The notes beneath the pieces are model-generated. The model was not told where the DNA came from, did no database searches, and saw only the letters and a list, made by a program, of their open reading frames with translations. From positions 77,204,783 to 77,268,782 of the forward strand of contig NC_039359.1 of the NCBI RefSeq assembly GCF_003573695.1: a stretch of 64,000 nucleotides of DNA, given 5' to 3'. Below, in pieces: positions 1 to 11,755 of the stretch. Position 1 is the first letter of the stretch, and the number at the start of each line of letters is the position of its first letter. The DNA comes from Papaver somniferum. Its lineage: Eukaryota > Streptophyta > Magnoliopsida > Ranunculales > Papaveraceae. The position numbers and the translations under genes were made by a program.

Positions 1-341
1 CAAAAAAAAATTCCTACATGGGCACCTGGCGGGGAATGGAATTGGAATCATAAGATAAGCATTTTATGGAAAAGGATGAGGATGAAGGGTGGCCGACCTA
101 TTACCCGATAGCTTTTGGAAAAAACAAGGACCTCATATTGTGGCAGAATGGATTTTATTGCGTTACAATGCACTCACCAGAACTTGACGGAAATTTGGGG
201 GACACTATGTGGGAAACAAGCAGGGTTGCAATTATTCCTCATATGAGGAGCGCTGTCTCGTTGAAGAATTTTGGTGGACAATCGGAAACATGTACTCATG
301 ATGTCCATGCCACTAACACATTCCTTGGGTTATCTATGTAG
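1..341 (+). pseudogene. F-box-associated protein, 3' fragment (copy 1)
   Basis: The window opens inside the 3' end of an F-box-type gene. An open frame from about 66 to the stop at 339-341 matches the C-terminus of the better preserved copy ending at 2127: shared segments include WPTY.PIAF, NKDL..WQN, IIPHMRSAVSLKNFGG and the last residues FLGLSM. Between about 150 and 215 the frame is shifted relative to copy 2 and then restored, so about 20 residues differ completely although the DNA is nearly the same. Upstream, at 20-55, the frame is interrupted as in copy 2. No F-box is visible because the 5' part lies outside the window. I read it as a decayed tandem duplicate; the family call rests on copy 2. 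Confidence 0.6.
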
Positions 342-863
342 CTTTTTTTTCTTGTAGTTGTGTTTTTTTTTTTTTTGGTATTTGGATTTTTTTCTATGTA
401 CAATTTATTCCTTGGGTTATCTATGTAGCTTTTTTTTTCTCTTGTAGTTTTTTTTTTTTTTTGGTGTTTGGATTATTTTATGTTGAAATGTACAATTTAA
501 TTTGGGTCATTGTTTAACTAGCCAACCTTTGGTTTTTTTTTTTTTTTGCGTTACACCTATGGTCCAGCCGTCCGGGCCATCCCAACTGACCTAGGTAATT
601 AGTCGAAAAGTAGAAAAATTATTTGAGTATTTCCTAAGAGATCATGATTTATTTTAGTTTGTTATGTTCGGAATGTATATTAGATTATAAAGGAAATTAC
701 ATAAACATGAAAATATTCATACCATATCTCATTATATTGCTACAGTGTCTCATTTTTTAGTAATATGGAAATTGAAATATTCGGTGTAAATACTAAAGAA
801 TAGTGATTTAAGATAATGGTGGAAAACCTAAAAATTAGCCAACAGGTGTATTGGATGTCTACA
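342..863. repeat. T-rich 3' flank of F-box copy 1, shared with copy 2
   Basis: There is no gene here. The stretch holds T-runs and two copies of a phrase reading TTGGGTTATCTATGTAGC (about 325 and 411). From about 490 to 780 it is collinear with 2270-2580 downstream of copy 2, so the duplicated unit includes some 450 bp of 3' flank. The offset between the two copies is about 1.79 kb. Confidence 0.7.
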
Positions 864-870
864 TATATAA
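864..870 (+). promoter_or_regulatory. Possible TATA box of F-box copy 2
   Basis: TATATAA lies about 95 bp upstream of the ATG at 964 in AT-rich DNA. Position and sequence fit a plant core promoter, but AT-rich matches are common by chance. Confidence 0.3.
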
Positions 871-963
871 GCTTTACTCGTATCTGCTTGTAGCATTCTA
901 CATAAGAAAATCATAAAAGCTTGTAAAAAAAAATTTTGATAATCTTTCATCAGTATAATAGTG

Positions 964-2127
964 ATGGATATGTTGCCGGAATTAACTACCGAGATACTTC
1001 AGCGCATCCAAACTGCAGAAAGCGTTTTAGCAAGCAATTATGTATGCATAGAATGGAATACTATCCTTGGGGACAAAATAATTGGATTCATTTTTGGTGT
1101 CTCACCAAGAATGGGGAAATATAAAGTTACCCAACTCTTTTATAGAGAGGAAGATTTCAGCCGGATCGTAACAGCCAATAATCACGACCCCCGAATGATG
1201 GAACCCATGGTGATTGGACTATGTTGCACCCAATAGTTGGATCTTACAATGGTCTGGTATGTTTGAATGTTTCACACCACGGCATGCAAGATCCTGTATA
1301 TATTATGAATCCAGAAACTGGTGAGCACCTCCATCTGCCACAACTATGCATCCCAATTGCACCGGATCCAGTACTTTCGTGGTATCCACGATACAACGTA
1401 TTTGGGGGTTTCAGCTACTGTCAACGTACCAATGAGTACAAGGTAGTTAGAATTCACATGGATGGTAAATTTCAAATACACATTCTAGGAGAAAAAAGGG
1501 GATGGAGGAACATAGCAGAGGAGATTCCTTATACTTTTCGGAGTTCAGGTGTGTACGCACATGGTTTTATTTTTTGGAAGGATTGTTGTCAGCAGGATAT
1601 TGGCATATTATCTTTCAATTTGGACACTGAGACATTCCATCAACTTTGGCCACCCCCGCATCATATTCCTGGCAGTGAATTTTGGATAAATACTTACCCA
1701 TCACTTGGGATGGTCATGTTCGGAGTTCGCATTTTATTTTACTACATCCATGAGGGGATTGATCGGCCCGGATATATTTCTGGGCTCCCATTTCCGAAGA
1801 AAATATTCATACATGGGCACTGGCGGGGAATGGAATTTGAATTATAAGATAAGCATTTTATTTGAAGAGGATGAATGGCCGACTTATAACCCAATAGCCT
1901 TTGTAAATAACAAGGACCTCTTATTTTGGCAGAATAGGCGTTTATTGCGTCACAATACACTCACCAGAACTTGGACGGAAATTTGGGGGACACTACCGTG
2001 GGAACCAAGGGTTCCAATTATTCCTCACATGAGGAGCGCTGTCTCGTTGAAGAATTTTGGTGGACAATCGGAAACGTGTACTCATGATATCCATGCCACT
2101 AACACATTCCTTGGCTTATCTATGTAG
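964..2127 (+). pseudogene. F-box protein with F-box-associated domain, frameshifted (copy 2)
   Basis: F-box proteins are the substrate-recruiting subunits of SCF ubiquitin ligases. The first frame (ATG 964) begins with MLPELTTEILQRI followed by a VL..NYVC..W pattern, a short N-terminal F-box that would bind SKP1. The frame ends at 1234-1236, but coding continues one frame over from about 1221 with VGSYNGLVCL, PETGEHLHLP and TNEYKVVRI, typical of F-box-associated domains. Near 1840 the reading returns to the first frame (YKISILFEEDEWPTYNP) and ends at 2127. The pieces sum to about 380 codons, a normal length for the family. Two frame changes make a functional product unlikely unless they are assembly errors. 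Neither position shows a convincing GT-AG intron. Confidence 0.75.
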
Positions 2128-2600
2128 ATTTTTTTTCTTCTAGTTGTGTTTTTTTTTCTTGTATTTGGATTTTTTTTCTATGCTGAAATGTACAATTTAT
2201 TACTTGGGTTATCTATGTTGCTTTTTTTCTTGTAGTTGTGTTTTTGTTTTTTTTTTTGGTGTTTGGACTTTTTAACTAGCCAACTTTTGGTTTTTTCCTT
2301 TTTTTTTGCGTTACACCTATGGTCCAGCCGGACGGGCTACCCCAACCAACCTAGGTAATTAGTTGAAAAGTAGAAAAATTATTTGGGTATTTCCTAAGAG
2401 ATCCTATATTAAATTAAAAAGGAAATTAGATAAATATGAAAATATTCATTCCATATCTCATGAGATCATGATTTATTTTAGTTTGTTATGTTCGTAATGT
2501 ATATTAGATTAAAAAGGAAATTAGATAAACATGAAAATATTCATTCCATATCTCATTATATTGCTACAGTATTCGGTGTAAATACAAAATAATAGGTGAT
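1787..2600 (+). repeat. Tandem duplicate segment (matches 1 to about 800)
   Basis: This segment repeats the DNA from the window start: the F-box 3' end, the poly-T flank and the AT-rich spacer with GATCATGATTTATTTTAG. Copy 2 has an extra internal direct duplication at about 2415-2560, where a phrase ending AAATATTCATTCCATATCTC occurs twice. The duplication therefore covers a gene end plus flank, as expected of unequal crossing-over in an F-box cluster. Confidence 0.75.
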
Positions 2601-2647
2601 TTAAGAAAATGATGGAAAACCTAAAAAATTAAGGTTTTCCTTAGAAA

Positions 2648-2657
2648 TATATATAAA
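2648..2657 (+). promoter_or_regulatory. Possible TATA box
   Basis: TATATATAAA lies 46 bp before the ATG at 2703, a plausible core promoter spacing for the unknown gene that follows. The evidence is position and sequence only. Confidence 0.3.
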
Positions 2658-2702
2658 TTACACCAAGCATAGAAAAAATTAACATAGAGTATTAAGAGGA
2701 AA

Positions 2703-3551
2703 ATGAGTTTTGCTAAGAGGGACTGTAGAGATGAAACTGAAGAGAGGATCCAAAAATGTCCTCGACTGATGGCTGGTCCTCGTAAATTGAGGATTATCAT
2801 TACTGTGGATGGAGTAACTATTGTTCCTGGTGTTCCTCTCGACGCTGTAATTATTTCTGTTGTCAGTAATGTTGAGAATGATGATGTTACTATTTATGTT
2901 GATGTTATTCCTGGTGTTCATCTGGGCGTTGTAATCATTAGTGTTGAGAATGCTGATGTTCCTACTGTGAGTGATGGTGTTCCTGCTTCTATTATTGAAG
3001 TTACTGATGAAGATATCGATGTTCCAGATATGGCAGAGGATCCAAAAGTTAACAAGCATGATCTTAACAAGCATGTGGAGCCTGATGAAGCAGAAAATGG
3101 CAAATCTGAGGATGACAAGGCGCCCAAGCCTGCTGGTTAGAGTGATCACGTTCACCTCAGCATTGCGAGAAGAATTGTTTGAAGATAGTTTTGTGGCATG
3201 GCCAAATGATAACTGTACCATCTCTGATGACAAGGTTAGTTTCTTATCTCTTTTTCATTTTTAATCAAGTATATATATATATTGTTCTACATAAATCGTG
3301 TATTCAGTTTGATTAAAGAATAAGTACGAGACAAAAATATATTAACACCTAAATGGAACATGAATGCCAGTGTAAATTAGAAAATTGATCTACTGAATAA
3401 AGATATTTGGTTACGGATTTTATTATGGGCGTCAGTTGTGCAAAAAGGGGGCGGCCTTCAATGTAGTTGGCTTTATTACATTGTTGGAAAAATGACTTTT
3501 GCCTGTCTCTTGTTGAGAATTCACATGACAGACGAATTCGCCTTGGATATA

Positions 3552-3603
<52 letters not shown>

Positions 3604-3950
3604 CATTTAATCTCTTGCTGCAGAAAACTCCACAGCATGAAAAACCTCATAAGCAACGGGAACCAATTTTAGATTCTGAGAAGAAATTGGACAATGATGT
3701 AAGAACACCTAGCAGCCTCGCAGATGATAAACGAATATAGGAGCACCTAGCAGTCGATCAACATTCGGGGAGTCATGCATCCTCTGAAATGCTTACTAAG
3801 AAGACTAAAAAGGCGCGGATAAGGTTATATATACGAAGTGTAGATCAGGCATACCAACACAGGAAAACAAGATTTGGCGTGTCGAGAATGTCACAACCTG
3901 ATCCATTGGATGCAGAGACACCACCATCAAAGAAGTTGAAGAAAAACTGA
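2703..3950 (+). pseudogene. Unknown two-exon protein gene, frameshift and stop
   Basis: I do not recognise the family. Exon 1 (ATG 2703) encodes an N-terminal segment with a roughly 33-residue imperfect repeat around PGVPLDAVIISV and PGVHLGVVIISV, then a D/E-rich tail, and closes at 3138-3140. The neighbouring frame stays open to 3234 (FTSALREELFEDSFVAWPND) and ends at a good donor, AAG|GTTAGT. The acceptor at 3621-3623 (CTGCAG) restores that frame in phase 0 with KTPQHEKPHKQ. An in-frame TAG at 3738-3740 interrupts it, after which a lysine-rich C-terminus ending PPSKKLKKN runs to the stop at 3948-3950; such basic tails often act in nuclear targeting. The predicted intron (3235-3623) carries a long TA microsatellite. 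One frameshift plus one stop indicate a pseudogene, or a single-exon 145-residue protein if only 2703-3140 is used. Confidence 0.45.
3554..3601. repeat. TA dinucleotide microsatellite
   Basis: An uninterrupted run of about 24 TA units lies inside the predicted intron of the unknown gene. Both strands give artificial IYIYIY reading frames here. Confidence 0.95.
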
Positions 3951-4139
3951 CGATTTTTGGATAAATGCTCTTTAATATTTTCTTTTACAAACTGTTAGAC
4001 CAAAGCTCAATTTTTATTATTGTGTGATTAATAATAATATGAATTTTTGGCATATATGAATTTCATATTTAACCACAATTTCTAAAATATAAGATGCGTC
4101 ATATATGAACGGCTTAGAGGCGTCACACGCATAAGACAC

Positions 4140-5431
4140 ACGGTTCAAGATTAATTGGCGTGGCTGAACATAACATATATCCACGTTAAACAAATATAAA
4201 TTGGCGTGGCTAAACATCACATATAGCCACGCTATATGGCGTGTCTATAGGATATCCAATGAACGGCTTACAACGTTACATGTGGACGGTGTAGGATGCA
4301 TCTAATTTGACGGTCAATACTGCATCATCTTAAAAGAGATTCAAAGGTTACTAATACATCCACGTGGATAAAGGTAATTGTAAATTGGCGTGGCTAAACA
4401 TCACATATAGCCACGCTATATGGCGTGTATATAGGATATCCAATGAACGGCTCACAACGTTACATGTGGACAGTGTATGATGCATCTAATTTGACGGTCA
4501 ATATTGCATCATCTTAAAAGAGATTCAACGGTTCCTAATACAGTCACGTGGATGAAGGTAATTGTAAATTGGTGTGGCTAAACATCACATATAGCCACGC
4601 TATATGGTGTGTATATAGGATATCCAATGAACGGCTCACAACGTTACATGTGGATGGTATTCAACGGTTCCTAATACAGGCACGTGGATGAAGGTAATTG
4701 AAATTGGCATGGCTAAAACATAACATATGTCCACGTTAAACCTATATGGGGCGTGTCTATAGGATATTCAACGAACGGCTCACAACGTTACATCTGGATG
4801 GTATTCAACGGTTCCTAATACAACCACGTGGATGAAGGTAAATGAAATTGGCGTGGCTAAAACATAACATATAGCCACGTTAAACCTATATGGGGCGTGT
4901 CTATAGGATATCCAATGAACGTCTCACAACATTACATGTGGATGGTATTCAACGGTTCCTAATACAACCACGTGGATGAAGGTAAGTGAAATTGGCGTGG
5001 CTAAAACATAACATATAGCCACGTTAAACCTATATGGCGTGTCTATCGGATAACCAACGGCTACGCCAAAAAGCAATTTGTGTTTCTCAAGTGAACCAAA
5101 TAGCCACGCCAAAAAGCAATTTGGGTGTCTATAGTGAACTAAATAGCCACACCAAAAGAAATTTGTGTGTATATGGTATAGCCACGCCAAAACAATAAAT
5201 CGAGTGTTTATAGGGTACCAATACTTAAGTTTTGGGGACACTATATAGCAACGCCTATATGGCTCTGGCGTGTCTATTTTATGCAGAAATAGACACGCAA
5301 GGAAGGCATGGCTATAAGCTACCTAAAACCACGCCAAGAAGAAACCACGCCATGTGCAAACCAAATTGGCGTGTCTAAACCCCTATGGACACGCCAATTT
5401 GGCGTGGAAACAGGGTCAGTTTGTACTAGTG
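4140..5431. mobile_element. CACTA-like element end with subterminal repeat array
   Basis: The right boundary at 5420-5431 reads TTTGTACTAGTG, the reverse complement of CACTAGTACAAA, which fits the termini of plant CACTA (En/Spm) transposons. Inside it the DNA is packed with GGCGTGGC/GCCACGCC motifs in both orientations, as expected for transposase-binding subterminal repeats. From 4148 to 5040 larger tandem units begin with AATTGGCGTGGCTAAA near 4198, 4384, 4566, 4703, 4847 and 4989. The period is about 184 bp at first and about 141 bp later, because the later units lack an internal segment of about 45 bp. I see no matching left terminus and no transposase, so this is a one-ended remnant or its other end is unrecognisable. 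Confidence 0.6.
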
Positions 5432-5980
5432 GATTTTGCTTCTAGAAATGAATTTACAGTTGGGTCAGAAGCGATTGGTATAGTGGACTCTTTAGAACAT
5501 CCTCGAATAGAGAGTTTACTCAAGAGATGTTCAATTTCCAAGGCATCCATTTTGAGTTTCGCCTCGAGTAAGGTTCGTGAGAAGCAAACATCGGCGTTTT
5601 CCTCGCTAAGACCATTTAATTTAGAGTCACGATCTTTTACTATACCGATGAGTGTACTGACATTGTGTTTTAACTGATTGATTATATCATCCTGGATTCT
5701 AACAAGATTAGAATCAGTTCACTCTCTTTGGCTTCTTCACTTTCTTCAACAGAGCCAGACTTGTTCGAAAGGTAATCGAGGCAACACTAATCAGTGCAAT
5801 CCTGTTTTGTTGGAACACAATGTTCATCAAAATTCGAGATAGAAGAATCTTGCTCTTTAACAGATTTTATGGAAACAAAACTTTTATTTCTGATGAAGCA
5901 TTTATCTGAGATAGCACTAACGTCCATAAAACCAGATCGCTACAAACACAGACTTATGAGGTCTTAAACGTGTTTGCCTT
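5432..5980 (-). pseudogene. LTR retrotransposon 5' internal region, gag-like fragment
   Basis: Read on the minus strand, directly downstream of a PBS and LTR, this holds decayed coding sequence: a piece with MDVSAISDKCFIRNKSF, a stop, then a helical stretch with IINQLKHNVSTLIGIVKDRD and LEAKLKMDALEIEHLLSKL that looks like the coiled-coil part of a plant retrotransposon gag. It is cut off by the CACTA-like terminus at 5431, so protease, integrase and RT are missing. The gag assignment comes from position after the PBS and the coiled-coil character, not from a diagnostic motif. Confidence 0.45.
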
Positions 5981-5991
5981 CTCTAATACCA
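5981..5991 (-). other. Primer binding site of minus-strand LTR element
   Basis: The minus strand reads TGGTATTAGAG two bases after the LTR end (CA then AT). This is close to the initiator tRNA-Met primer site TGGTATCAGAG used by many plant LTR retrotransposons. It fixes the element's orientation and shows that 5994-9221 is a 5' LTR. Confidence 0.7.
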
Positions 5992-5993
5992 AT

Positions 5994-8900
5994 TGAAAAA
6001 GCGGGGGTCTAACAACCACACCCAATACTTTGCTTAGAAATCTGTATGAACTAACTCCAATATACTTTCAAGAGAATCAATTAGACAGTCAGACTCAATC
6101 TTAAGAAAAGTATATCAAAGAGTTATATTTCAATTTCTCAATTCAATCTGCAATCAACAAATAGGAATTTGCGAGCCCGATTGAATATAAGAAATAACTT
6201 GGACGGTATCAAAAACCAATATCCAAGTGTCAATCAATTTAATCAACAACCAAAGATTGGATTCACAATTGATTGAACTTACGCCAACCTGTGATATTTA
6301 AATTATATAAACAAATATACTACGGAAAAGAAATAATACAGACACCGGAAGTTTTATTAACGAGGAAACCACAAATGCAGAAAAACTCCGGGACCTAGTC
6401 GATATTTGAACACCACACTGTATTAAGCCGCTACAGACACTAGCCTACTCTAAGTTAACTTCGGATTGGAATGTAGTTGAGCCCTAAACAATCTCACACT
6501 CATCAAGTACAGTTGCGCTCCTTACGTCTCTGAATCCCAGCATGACTCTACGCACTCGATTCCCTTAGATGATCTCTCCCACAACTAAGAGTTGCTACGA
6601 CCCAAGGTCGGAGACTTGATAAACCAATCTGTCTCACACAGAAAAGTCTATTGAATAGATAAATTTGCCTTCCACAGATATACCTATGAGTTTTGTTCCG
6701 TCTTTTGATAAATCAAGATGACCATGAACCAATTGATATACCGGACTTATATTCCCGAAGAACAGCCTAGAAATATCAATCCCTTCAAAATAATCTTAAT
6801 CGTATGGTAGATGATACATGTGTATCTTCCTCTCTCCGGGAACTAGTGATCCTCAAGACGGATTGAGGGAAGAATCCTATATTAGGAAGGAATCCTTATT
6901 TGGACAGAATTCCTAGTTGGGAAAGGGTTTTGTTTTATACAATACTCTTAGTTATGAAATAGATTCCTAAGAGGTTTGGGAAACCATACCAATGTAAGGA
7001 AGTATACCTAGATAAGGAATATTTCCTAGACAAGGTAATATTTCTAGATAAGGAAATATATACTTAGAAAAGGAATTATTCCTAGATGAGTAATATTCCT
7101 AGAACAAGGTAATATTTCTAGAAAAAGAAATATACCTAGAAAAGGAATTACTCCTTGATAAGGAAATAGATTCCTAGAAGGTTTTGGGAAATTGTTAAAG
7201 CTATAAGTAGATATGTTTAGCTCATAGCTAAGACAATATAGGGTGTGGTTTGTGATACAGACACACTTAGATCTAGAGAGTGTGGTTGGACACCTAGAAA
7301 AGGAGGTTGAACACACATACCTAGAGAAGTTTGTGAGGCAATTATAAGAAAGCTTAGCAAAATAGTTAAATATTATTTACTGTTTAGAGAGATTGTGAGC
7401 GTAACATATAGAAAATTGTAATAGTTTTCTTGTTCATAATCTAGAAAAGATATATTTCTTCGAATCTGGTTTCTAGTGTGTTCTGTTTTCTAGTTTTCGC
7501 CTCTATGATAATAGTCACCAAGGTATAGAGATCAATACGTATCAGTAGCGAAAAAAGATATTGCGGAATCACAAACGATGAGACAAAGATGTTTGTGACT
7601 ACTTTTTATCTTGCCAATCGGAGACTAAATCTCGAGCAAATCTTAGAGAAGATAATACTCAATCACGATAGAAAACAGCAAGATCAGAATTCGCAACTAC
7701 AGAGAAAATAGTTGGGCCTGGCTTCACAATCCCAATGAAGTCTTCAAGTCGTTAACCTACAGGGTTTTGGAAAAACCTAAGGTTAAACGAGAATCGACTC
7801 TAGTCGCAACTAATATCACACAGGAGGTATGGGAATTAGGTTTCCTAGTTCCTAGAGTTCTCCCTTATATAGTCTTCAAATCAGGGTTTGCAATCAATGT
7901 TACCTTGGTAACAAAGCATTTGATATTCGCCGTTATATGAAAACCTGATTAGACTCAATCTAATATGTTTCAACCGTTAAATTGAACTGACATTGTTACA
8001 CATAAATAAAAAGTGACTTCATTTAGATATGAGTAACCGTACCTAAACATGTACACCTTGTTGGATCAACAATAGTTAACCGCAGTTAGCCATATGAACA
8101 TTTTCATATCAATCATATTCATCTTAACCATAACTATTTCAAATGACTCAAATGAAACTAGTTCTAGAGTTGTTTAATTGTTTATATTCTCATAAAAGTA
8201 TACAAGACATAATTGAAGAAAAATCGATTTTGATTCACTCGAATCAAGTCATGAACATTACAGCCACGGTTTACAAAAGATTGCATTTCTTATTATATAA
8301 ATGTATTAGTTCATGAACAAACCGATTTTAGAACTTAACCTACTCAAGTTTGCATGCGGGTACGCATACCTAAGTAGCCGGACTAAGTTTGGGTTCGCCA
8401 GTATGCGAACGGGTACGCATACCACTAAATATAAACCAAACTCAGCAGAAATTACTGGAACCTGAACCTCACTCCAGTACGCGTACCGTTACGCATACTA
8501 TAGTTCCCAGACTTTCATTAACCAACCGGTACGCATACGGGTATGCATACTATGGTTCCAGGACTTGGATTACACATATGCAAGTACGCATACTGTGCTT
8601 ATATCCAATTGTTCTAATCTCTCATTTCAACCATTGAAACATTCTCGGAAGACGACAATAGTTGTCTCATACAAACTATTAGCTTCAAAGCAATTTTCAA
8701 GTGATCGAATGATCAATACGAAACATTCCGATTCTACATCAAATGACTGTCTCACACAAATCATGTAAGAGGTTACCAGGCGATTTTCACATGATCATAT
8801 TTTGACTTTCGTCAAGAATATAAGATGAACTTTGTTAAATCGAAAGCTTACCAACACATATTTCGAGAAAAATGTAAGCGAGTTAAACTCAGCTCGAAAT

Positions 8901-9221
8901 ATCAAATGTGTATAATTGAAGTCTATATAGTTATACGAATTTTGTCTCAAATAGGAGATAGAGTACATAAACTTTTGAGTGATAGATGAGTTCAAGTCTC
9001 GACAAACCTTTTTTGATGAAGTTCCACAAGTTCCCCTTAGTAGTTCTGTGTCTTCAATCGATGAACGCCGTGAAGTCTAATGCTCAACTACACTTTCTAT
9101 CCTAATCCGAGACTTAGCTATAAGTAGACTAGAAATCAAGACTTATAATTTTGGAACCTAAACTTAAAAAACAAGATTGAGATAGCAACGCTTGCGAGTT
9201 TGACCGAGTAGTGCTCTAACA
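5994..9221 (-). mobile_element. 5' LTR of a large-LTR retrotransposon (with nested insertion)
   Basis: The plus strand begins TGAAAAAGCGGGGGTC and ends GTGCTCTAACA; on the minus strand it is a TGTTAG...CA LTR followed by a PBS. Without the nested 733-bp insertion it is about 2.49 kb, matching the 2457-bp solo LTR at 13173-15629 over its length with many substitutions. There is no matching target duplication because the right side continues into a second partial LTR copy and the left side is truncated. The ORF-track style open frames inside it are not genes. Confidence 0.75.
6812..7544. mobile_element. Solo LTR nested in the 5' LTR
   Basis: The uninterrupted homologue at about 13995-14008 reads ATGGTAGCGAAAC. 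Here the same site is split: GTAG (6807-6810), a 733-bp insert starting TGATACATGTG and ending ACGTATCA, then GTAG again (7545-7548). TGATAC/GTATCA are inverted termini of an LTR, and no internal coding region is present, so it is a solo LTR left by recombination. Its central part holds short imperfect repeats around CCTAGATAAGGAATA. I cannot assign the superfamily. Confidence 0.75.
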
Positions 9222-10764
9222 AAAACAACAAGATCAGAACACGCAACTACAGAGAAAATAGTTGGGTTTGGCTTCACAATCCCAATGAAGTCTTCGAGTC
9301 GTTAACCTACAGGGTTTTGGAAAAACCTAAGGTTAAAGGAGAATCGACTCTAGTCGCAACTAGTATCACACAAGAGGTTTGGGGATTAGGTTTCCCAGTT
9401 GCTAGAATTCTCCTTTATATAGTCTTAAAATCAGGGTTTCCAATCAATGCTACCTTGGTAACAAAGCATTCAATATTCACCGTTAGATGAAAACTTGATT
9501 AGACTCAAGCTAATATATTTCAGCCGTTAGATCGAACTTATCTTGTTACACACAAATGAAAAGTGACTTCATTTAGATATGAGTAACCATACCTAAACGT
9601 GTACACCTTTGTTGTCTCAACAATAGTTAACCGAAGTTAGCCATATGAACACTTTCATATCAACCATATTCATCTTAACCATAACTAGTTCAAATGAATC
9701 AAATGAAACTAGTTCTAGAGTCGTTCAATTGTTTATATTCTCATAGAAGTATACAAGACACAATTGAAGAAAAATCGATTTTGATTCACTCGAATCAAGT
9801 CATGAACATTACAGCCACGATTTGCAAAAGATTGCATTCCTTATTATATAAATGTATTAGTTCATAAAATAACCGATTTTAAATCTTAACCTACTCAAGT
9901 ATGCATACGGGTACGCATACCTACGTAGTCGTCCTAAGTTTTAGTTCCCCAGTACGCGAACAGCTACGCATACCACTAAATATAAACCAAACTCAGCATA
10001 AATTCCTGGAACCTGAACCTCACGTCAGTATACGTACTGTACTTAGTTCTCGGACTTCTACCAAACCAATCAGTGCGCATACGGGTATGCATACCATGGT
10101 TCCCGGACTTGGATTACACATATGTAAGTACGCATACTGTGCTTATATCCAATTTTTCTAAACTCTCATTTCAACTATTGAAACATTCCCGGAAGACGAC
10201 AATAGATGTCTCACACAAACTATTAGCTTCAAAGCAATTTTCATGTGATCGAATGATCAATACGAAACATTCTGTTTCTACATCAAATGACTGTCTCACA
10301 TAAATCATGTAAGACGTTACCAGGCAATTTTCACATGATCAACTTTTTACTTTCGTCAAGAATATAAGATGAACTTGGTTAAAGAAAAAGCTTACCAACA
10401 CATATTTCGAGAAATATGTAAGCGAGTTAAATTCAACTCGAAATATTAAATGTGCATAATCGAAGTCTATATCGTTATACGACTTTTGTCTCAAATAGGA
10501 GATATAGTAGATAGAATTTTGAGTGATAGATGAGTTCAAGTCTCCACATACCTTTTATTGATGAAGTTCCACAAGCTCCCTTAGTAGTTATTCGTCTTCA
10601 ATCGATGAACTCATTGAAGTCTAATGCTCAACTACACTTTCTATCCTAATCCGAGACTTATCTATAAGTAGACTAGAAATCAAGACTTATAGTTTTAGAA
10701 ACTAAACTTGACAACAAGCTTGAGATAGAAACGCTTGCGAGTTCGACCGAGCAGTGCTCTAATA
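9222..10764 (-). mobile_element. Partial second LTR copy, tandem to the first
   Basis: This 1543-bp stretch repeats 7672-9221 nearly collinearly: the same AACAAGATCAGAA start, GTCTTC(A/G)AGTCGTTAACC, TACGCATAC motifs and ACCGAGCAGTGCTCTAA end. The terminal CTAACA has become CTAATA. It joins the intact LTR directly without internal sequence, so it arose by LTR-LTR recombination or replication slippage. Its right edge abuts Gypsy sequence at 10765. Confidence 0.7.
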
Positions 10765-11755
10765 GTTCTAGACACCCAAGTGCTCAAATCCAAGGGATTT
10801 TAGGTCGCCCATTTTTATCCACAACTGACGCTGTCATCAACTGTAGGACCGGGTTTATGAACATATCCTTTGGTAATATGACCATTGAACTAAATGTCTT
10901 TAATGTTACTAGATAACCTTCTGAGAACAATGATTTTGAAGAAGTGAATATGATTAGCAGTTTAGTTCATGATAATTGGCTTCACACTTTATTGGTAGAT
11001 TCTTTAGATGATTTTGAGGAAACCATTCTCTTAGATCATATATGTGATCAATCTTTAGAAGAAGCTCTTGAGTATTTTAAAGATTCTATGGAACCAGAAA
11101 TTCAGGCAATAGTTTTAGGTCTTTCTGAGACCCAAAGTTTGGGGGTAGAGAACTAGAAGAAAATCTTGAGTATTTTAAGGACTCTGAGGATCCAAAAAAG
11201 CAATAATTAGAGGTTTGTTTGTGAGTAGTGAAAACCCTAAGTTTGGGGATAGTGATGATTCTTGTGATCGTCATGTATCCATGATTAGATTACCTAACTT
11301 GGGACTCGAGTCTTGTGCGTCTGAGATATTACTTGAGTCTATTCAGACTACGCAACCCGATCCTCCTGATACTGTCCAGGAGGTAACCCAGGTATTAGAG
11401 ACCTGTTTTTCGGATGAATCTATTTATCGAGACACACATATGACACTCAATTATGCGCCCCATATAAACCAAGTTGTCTTGACAGAAATCTTAGATGAGG
11501 ACGTGCTTATTCTTTTCATTTTTCTGAACCAGTGTAGTTGTCTCATTTTTGTGTTAGCTCTATTTGGTCTTATGGACCCACAATTGTTTCGACTATTGGT
11601 ATATGATTTTGAAAGATGATTGGAAATTTTGTTGATGGCTAGCTAAAGGCTTTAAATTTAAAATTTATTGTGAGGCACCCGCGCTCATGCGTTACAGTAA
11701 TATCCTTTCTTATTTCTTTTCCCTCAAGTGGCAAAAGTTTCTCCTTATTCATGCT
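10765..11755 (+). pseudogene. Ty3/Gypsy retrotransposon internal region, protease end and downstream
   Basis: The frame starting near 10794 reads GILGRPFLSTTDAVIN then CRTGFMNISFGNMTIELNVF. The ILGRPFL segment is the conserved C-terminal part of the Ty3/Gypsy aspartic protease. A TAA follows, then frames continue with HDNWLHTLLVDSLDDF and a second open frame (11215-11619) ending FGLMDPQLFRLLVYDFER. No RT, RNase H or integrase motif lies between here and the Gypsy 3' LTR apart from the later insertions, so the element seems to have been a non-autonomous derivative or internally deleted. AAGTTTGGGG-type phrases near 11138 and 11229 recur towards the 3' end of the element. Confidence 0.65.

Noticed and set aside
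3438..3740. Open frames through the TA microsatellite with IYIYIY peptides on both strands
   Set aside because: Low-complexity artefact; only the part after the acceptor at 3623 fits the neighbouring gene.
4148..5040. CRISPR-like regular repeats
   Set aside because: Units are long, similar throughout and lack unique spacers; plant DNA with a CACTA-type terminus explains them.
5354..5677. 107-codon plus-strand frame over the CACTA terminus
   Set aside because: It crosses the element boundary at 5431 and is antisense to the gag-like fragment.
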